NCBI GenBank assembly: GCA_026982235.1
Contig: JALSHM010000402.1
Location: 1-11,311, forward strand
Reading direction: 5' to 3'
DNA from: Robiginitomaculum sp.
GTDB lineage: Bacteria; Pseudomonadota; Alphaproteobacteria; Caulobacterales; Maricaulaceae
DNA: 11,311 bases
Both the position numbers and the translations under genes were made by a program. Positions 7,486 through 11,311 of the stretch are shown here, piece by piece. Numbering within the stretch: the stretch's first letter is position 1; each line of letters opens with the position of its first letter. Below the pieces are notes generated by a model that made no database searches, was not told where the DNA came from, and saw only the letters and a program-made list of their open reading frames with translations.

Positions 7486-7577
7486 TGACGGTGTTCCTTT
7501 TAAATTTATTTGTCCATGTAATGGAGAAAATCAATAAAACCAATAGTCATATAGGGAATCTCTGATAAGTTTAAACC
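7486..7577. promoter_or_regulatory. Short divergent intergenic region between fpr and mutA
   Basis: These 92 bp must hold the promoters of both fpr (minus) and mutA (plus) if neither is read from further away. The stretch is AT-rich. The fpr ribosome site AAGGAA is at 7494-7499. On plus, a TTGTCC (7510-7515) with AATAAA 17 bp downstream (7533-7538) is the best promoter-like pair I can see, and it is weak. The last bases before mutA include the 8-bp palindrome GTTTAAAC (7569-7576), ending one base before the ATG. mutA has no recognisable Shine-Dalgarno at normal spacing; AGGG at 7553-7556 is too distant. I see no cobalamin riboswitch, for which the space would be too small anyway. Confidence 0.3.
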
Positions 7578-9059
7578 ATGACTGACCATATACTGGATTT
7601 AGCTGCTGGGTTTGAATGCGGCACAAAAGCACAGTGGCGTGCGCTGACGGACAAAGCCTTGCGCGGTGCCGACTTTGCCAAGACCTTGGTGCGATATACT
7701 GAGGACAGTATTCAGCGCGGCCCGTTGTTTACGCAAGTGCCTGTTGATACTGCTATCCAGAAAACCAATATCCCGCACTTGTCTGGACGCCCTTGGCACA
7801 TCACTGCGGAAATAGACCATCCGAGTATTGCCCATGCCAACAAAGATTTACTGGCAGAACTTGAGGGCGGTGCCAGTGCGGTAGCACTGCGGATAGATCC
7901 CGCAGGCAAAGACGGAATCGCCTTGCGTGACCGTTCAGATTTACAGCGCCTACTTTCGGGCGTGATATGTGAATTAGTGCCCCTATCAATAGTGCCGTCT
8001 GCGGATAATTTCTATCTTGCTGCTTTGCTGACACAATATTTCCAAAACCGCGCAGACTTGACGGATATTCACCTCAGCCTTGGAGTTGGCACGAATATCT
8101 GTGATAAAAAGCTAGCAGGTCTCGCCCTTTGGGTGAAAGCCCATGCCCCCCATTGGAAAGCAGTTTCCATTGATGCTGCCACTATTCATGAAGCCGGCGC
8201 AACACCTGCACAAGAATTAGCCGCCATGCTCAGCCAAGCCGTTTGCATGATTCGAAGACTGCAAGCTCTTGATTTTGCAGTTGACGATATATTACCGCTT
8301 ATGGATGTGCATCTCGCCAGCGACCAAGACGGACATATGGGGATTGTAAAATTCCGGGCAGCGAGATTGCTATGGGCAAAAATGACCGAGAGCTTTGGGG
8401 CGTCTGATACGACCTGCACAATGCGCGTGACCAGTTCGCGCCGTATGATGTCGAAAATGGATCCGTGGTCAAATATGTTGCGGCTTGGTGGGGCGACATT
8501 CGGTGCCGTGTGCGGTGGAGCGGAATATATCACCACACTAGCCTTCACCCAACCACTTGGCTTGGCAACCCCGTTTGCAAGACGCAGTGCCCGCAACCAG
8601 CAATTATTGCTTATGGAAGAAAGCCATCTTGGGCAAGTAAAAGACCCAGCGAGCGGTAGCTACACACACGAAACCCTCACATATGAATTGGCACAAACCA
8701 CTTGGGGCTTATTCCAGGACATGGAAAGCTTGGGCGGTTGGGCGACAGCGCAAAATTGGTTCAAAGGGCAAATATCCGCAGCCCACAAAACCCGTATGGC
8801 AAAAATCGACAATGGTGAAACCTTGCTGATTGGGGTTAACCAATTCACCAAGCCAGATGTGCGCAAGGCAGAGATATTACCCCGCCCTACGATTAAAGTG
8901 AAGTCTGGCCCAGATAAATTTGGCGCAGAGATCAATACAGATAATTTTGCAGATGCTATCGCCCAAATAAATGACGGCAAATTGCTCCCGCTTGCGCGAC
9001 GAGAAAGCCCGTTTAAACCCGTGCGCCTTTCCGAAACCGCAGAGAGGCAAGTCTCATGA
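7578..9059 (+). CDS. mutA: Methylmalonyl-CoA mutase, small subunit (short form)
   Basis: This 493-residue protein is homologous to the TIM-barrel part of methylmalonyl-CoA mutase. Shared segments include RGPLFTQVP (47-55), HEAGATPAQELA (204-215), FRAARLLWAKM (259-269), the MDPWSNMLRLGGATFGA region (294-310) and KDPASGSYT (355-363). It lacks the DxHxxG cobalamin motif, as expected for the non-catalytic partner that pairs with MutB in the heterodimeric enzyme. It ends around where the linker to the C-terminal flavodoxin-like domain would begin. It is therefore shorter than the classical ~640-residue small subunit of Propionibacterium, which keeps a vestigial copy of that domain. The reading frame is intact and flows directly into mutB (ATGA overlap at 9056-9059), so it looks like a natural short form rather than a broken gene. 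The start has no good Shine-Dalgarno; the ATG is chosen because MTDHILDLAAGF fits the family's N-terminal pattern. Confidence 0.9.
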   Translation: MTDHILDLAAGFECGTKAQWRALTDKALRGADFAKTLVRYTEDSIQRGPLFTQVPVDTAIQKTNIPHLSGRPWHITAEIDHPSIAHANKDLLAELEGGASAVALRIDPAGKDGIALRDRSDLQRLLSGVICELVPLSIVPSADNFYLAALLTQYFQNRADLTDIHLSLGVGTNICDKKLAGLALWVKAHAPHWKAVSIDAATIHEAGATPAQELAAMLSQAVCMIRRLQALDFAVDDILPLMDVHLASDQDGHMGIVKFRAARLLWAKMTESFGASDTTCTMRVTSSRRMMSKMDPWSNMLRLGGATFGAVCGGAEYITTLAFTQPLGLATPFARRSARNQQLLLMEESHLGQVKDPASGSYTHETLTYELAQTTWGLFQDMESLGGWATAQNWFKGQISAAHKTRMAKIDNGETLLIGVNQFTKPDVRKAEILPRPTIKVKSGPDKFGAEINTDNFADAIAQINDGKLLPLARRESPFKPVRLSETAERQVS

Positions 9060-11212
9060 CCAAGCCCGACTTCACCAAAATTCCCTTTACCGCGCCGCAA
9101 TCTAAGAACACGGGCACCGAATCAAACATCTGGCAAACACCCGAAGGCATTGGCATTAAATCCGCATATTCTGCCGCAGACAGCGCCCCTTTGGATTTCA
9201 CCCATAGCTATCCCGGCTTTGCCCCCTATGTGCGCGGCCCTTATCCGACTATGTTCACCCAAAGACCTTGGACAATCCGCCAATATGCGGGGTTTTCCAC
9301 AGCTGAGGATAGCAATGCTTTTTACAGGCGCGGCTTGGCGGCGGGACAAAAGGGTCTATCGGTGGCATTCGACCTCGCCACCCATAGGGGTTATGACAGC
9401 GACCACCCCCGCGTGCCGGGCGATGTGGGCATGGCGGGCGTTGCCATTGATAGTATTTACGACATGCGCATTTTGTTTGACCAGATACCCTTGGATAAAA
9501 TGAGTGTCTCCATGACCATGAACGGCGCAGTTCTGCCTGTTTTAGCCTTGTATATTGTTGCGGCTGAGGAACAAGGTGTGTCCCAAGATAAACTCACCGG
9601 AACCATCCAAAACGATATTCTCAAAGAATTTATGGTGCGCAATACCTATATTTATCCGCCCGCGCCCAGTATGCGGATTATCTCGGATATTTTCGCCTAT
9701 ACGGCCACGCATATGCCGCGCTTTAATTCCATATCCATTTCAGGCTATCATATGCAAGAAGCAGGTGCCAGCGCCGACCTGGAGCTAGCTTATACTCTGG
9801 CGGACGGGGTGGAATATATCCGCTCAGGCCTGGCTTCCGGTATGAATATAGACACATTCGCCCCGCGCTTATCGTTCTTTTGGGGTATAGGCATGAATTA
9901 TTTTATGGAGGTGGCCAAGCTGCGGGCGGCGCGGATGCTGTGGGCGAAGCTCTTAAAGCCGTTCGGCCCGACCAATCCAAAATCTTCCATGCTGCGTACC
10001 CATTGCCAGACTTCCGGCTGGTCGCTGACGGCGCAAGATGTGTTCAACAATGTAGGCCGCACTATGATAGAGGCTATGGCGGCAGTGGATGGTCATACCC
10101 AATCCCTGCACACCAATTCCCTGGACGAAGCTCTCGCCCTACCCACAGATTTCTCGGCACGAATTGCCCGCAATACCCAAGTCTTCCTCGCGGGTGAAGG
10201 CGGTCACACCCATGCCATAGACCCGTGGGGTGGCTCCCATTATGTGGAACGATTAACCCATGATTTGGCCGCGCGTGCTTGGGCGCATATCGCGGAGGTG
10301 GAAAAACTTGGTGGCATGGCCAAAGCCTTAGAGGCTGGTATTCCGAAACTGCGTATCGAAGAAAGCGCGGCTCGAACCCAAAGTCTCATAGATAGCGGCG
10401 CACAGACTGTGGTCGGCATCAATAAGTACCAAACCACTGATAAGGAAGACATCCCGCTGTTGAAAGTCGATAACGAAAAGGTCCGGAACGGGCAAATCGC
10501 ACGCCTTGAAAGGCTTAAAAAAGATAGGGATAACAATGCAGTAGAGGCCGCTTTGAATGCTTTGACCGCCGGGGCAGCAGGGCGTGAGAACCTGTTAGAG
10601 CTGTCCATAAATGCCGCCCGAGCCAAGGCCACTGTCGGTGAAATTAGCGCCGCTATGGCCAAGGCTTTCACCCGTTATGCGGCGGTGCCAGAAGGCGTTC
10701 ACGGGGTTTACGCGGACGCATGGGACGAGCGCAACCCTGCCCTGGGCGAAGCCAAGCGCCGCATAGAGGCTTTTGTCGAACTGGAAGGCCGTAAGCCGAA
10801 AATCCTCATCGCCAAAATGGGGCAGGACGGACACGATAGGGGGCAAAAGGTTGTCGCCACTGGCTTTACCGACATAGGGTTTGATGTGGTCATCGGCCCC
10901 CTGTTCCAAACCCCGGAGGAAACGGCGGACATGGGCATCGAGAAAAACGTAGATGTTATTGCGGCTTCGTCATTGGCCGCCGGGCACTTGACCCTCGTCC
11001 CTGCCCTACGAGACGCCCTTGCGGCCAAATCCCGCGCTGATATTATGATTATCGTCGGCGGCGTTATTCCGCCCGAAGATGTCAGCACACTAGAAGACAT
11101 GGGCGCCAAGGCCGTATTCCTGCCCGGCACCAGTATCCCAGACGCTGTACTTTCTGTGTTAGATGTGGTCAATTCCCGGCTTAGTCAAGGTGCAAATAAG
11201 GGTGCAGAATGA
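9056..11212 (+). CDS. mutB: Methylmalonyl-CoA mutase, large catalytic subunit
   Basis: This 718-residue enzyme isomerises (R)-methylmalonyl-CoA to succinyl-CoA with adenosylcobalamin. The N-terminal CoA-threading segment and TIM barrel span ~1-480, with PWTIRQYAGFSTAEDSNAFY (71-90), GTIQNDILKE (182-191), SGYHMQEAG (229-237) and LRTHCQTSGWSL (313-324). By motif alignment, Tyr77, Arg195 and His232 correspond to the Propionibacterium active-site Tyr89, Arg207 and His244. The C-terminal B12-binding domain (~578-710) is complete: DGHDRG with Asp591, His593 (lower cobalt ligand) and Gly596; SSL at 638-640; and GGVIPPED at 668-675. A Shine-Dalgarno AGAGG (9043-9047) lies inside mutA, 8 nt before the ATG, and the start overlaps the mutA stop as ATGA. 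The pair therefore makes a stoichiometric heterodimer. It completes propionyl-CoA use downstream of the valine operon at the left of the window. The GTPase chaperone MeaB does not follow directly. Confidence 0.96.
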   Translation: MTKPDFTKIPFTAPQSKNTGTESNIWQTPEGIGIKSAYSAADSAPLDFTHSYPGFAPYVRGPYPTMFTQRPWTIRQYAGFSTAEDSNAFYRRGLAAGQKGLSVAFDLATHRGYDSDHPRVPGDVGMAGVAIDSIYDMRILFDQIPLDKMSVSMTMNGAVLPVLALYIVAAEEQGVSQDKLTGTIQNDILKEFMVRNTYIYPPAPSMRIISDIFAYTATHMPRFNSISISGYHMQEAGASADLELAYTLADGVEYIRSGLASGMNIDTFAPRLSFFWGIGMNYFMEVAKLRAARMLWAKLLKPFGPTNPKSSMLRTHCQTSGWSLTAQDVFNNVGRTMIEAMAAVDGHTQSLHTNSLDEALALPTDFSARIARNTQVFLAGEGGHTHAIDPWGGSHYVERLTHDLAARAWAHIAEVEKLGGMAKALEAGIPKLRIEESAARTQSLIDSGAQTVVGINKYQTTDKEDIPLLKVDNEKVRNGQIARLERLKKDRDNNAVEAALNALTAGAAGRENLLELSINAARAKATVGEISAAMAKAFTRYAAVPEGVHGVYADAWDERNPALGEAKRRIEAFVELEGRKPKILIAKMGQDGHDRGQKVVATGFTDIGFDVVIGPLFQTPEETADMGIEKNVDVIAASSLAAGHLTLVPALRDALAAKSRADIMIIVGGVIPPEDVSTLEDMGAKAVFLPGTSIPDAVLSVLDVVNSRLSQGANKGAE

Positions 11213-11311
11213 GTAAAACTTTCAAAGTCTATCCAAAGATAAGCAAGTTTTGGTTCATGGTAACGGCTATATTGGCCGCGATTGGGGTGATGCTCATATT
11301 GTCCGGCCTTG
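11209..11311 (+). CDS. Membrane protein of unknown function, N-terminal part (cut by window edge)
   Basis: Thirty-four codons are visible. They read a short basic, hydrophilic head (MSKTFKVYPKISKFW) followed by a strongly hydrophobic stretch (residues ~16-34, FMVTAILAAIGVMLILSGL), so the protein begins with a transmembrane helix or uncleaved signal anchor with its N-terminus probably cytoplasmic. The ATG overlaps the mutB stop as ATGA, and a Shine-Dalgarno AAGGG (11198-11202) sits 6 nt upstream, so the start is well supported and expression is probably coupled to the mutase. I do not recognise the family. A membrane-anchored PQQ glucose-dehydrogenase-like protein also starts with a basic head and a helix of this kind, but this is only a loose resemblance. 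It is not a MeaB-type GTPase, which is soluble. Confidence 0.7.
   Translation, partial: MSKTFKVYPKISKFWFMVTAILAAIGVMLILSGL

Noticed and set aside
7486..7577. A cobalamin riboswitch upstream of mutA.
   Set aside because: The 92-bp gap is too short and shows no B12-box-like sequence; the mutase uses cobalamin but need not be controlled by it.
8186..8596. A 136-codon minus-strand open frame.
   Set aside because: Antisense shadow of mutA with a low-complexity, unrecognisable translation.
10708..11172. A 154-codon minus-strand open frame.
   Set aside because: Antisense to the conserved B12-binding domain of mutB; the Ser/Thr/Ala-rich translation is typical of a shadow frame.

Overview
The window looks like a chromosomal segment from an alphaproteobacterium. 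The support is family-level: the form of LptD (a CxxC segment before the barrel), the bacterial FPR-type ferredoxin-NADP reductase ending in VIEKAFVG, and a valine-degradation cluster pairing CoA-acylating MmsA with HIBCH and MmsB. A marine or Hyphomonadales/Maricaulales-like origin is possible, but the sequence does not settle it. Base composition is moderate; lptD and the two divergent intergenic gaps look more AT-rich than the mutase genes. I see no rRNA, tRNA, CRISPR array, transposase or phage gene.

Positions 1-3956 (minus strand) hold a valine-catabolism operon. In transcription order it is mmsA (methylmalonate-semialdehyde dehydrogenase), an isobutyryl-CoA-dehydrogenase-like acyl-CoA dehydrogenase, a 3-hydroxyisobutyryl-CoA hydrolase, and the 5' part of mmsB (3-hydroxyisobutyrate dehydrogenase), which runs off the left edge. 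Three of the joints are informative. mmsA and the dehydrogenase overlap as TAATG. The hydrolase and mmsB are 9 bp apart, with the mmsB ribosome site over the hydrolase stop. The dehydrogenase and hydrolase are separated by 130 bp holding a REPIN-like pair of inverted repeat units (1216-1316).

Positions 3957-4133 are a divergent AT-rich promoter region. Positions 4134-6647 (plus) encode LptD, the outer-membrane LPS translocon barrel. It ends 1 bp from the convergent fpr gene (6649-7485, minus), a ferredoxin/flavodoxin-NADP+ reductase. A short divergent gap (7486-7577) leads to mutA and mutB (7578-11212, plus), the two subunits of adenosylcobalamin-dependent methylmalonyl-CoA mutase, overlapping as ATGA. 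A membrane protein of unknown identity overlaps the mutB end in the same way and runs off the right edge.

Together, the left operon takes isobutyryl-CoA through 3-hydroxyisobutyrate to propionyl-CoA. After carboxylation and epimerisation elsewhere, MutAB turns methylmalonyl-CoA into succinyl-CoA. The envelope gene and the reductase between the two blocks have no evident pathway link. Methacrylyl-CoA hydratase, propionyl-CoA carboxylase, the epimerase and the mutase chaperone MeaB are not in the window. Most of the region is ordinary metabolism. The points that stand out are the REPIN-like element, the short MutA, the odd cysteine count and location of LptD, and the unidentified membrane protein coupled to mutB.
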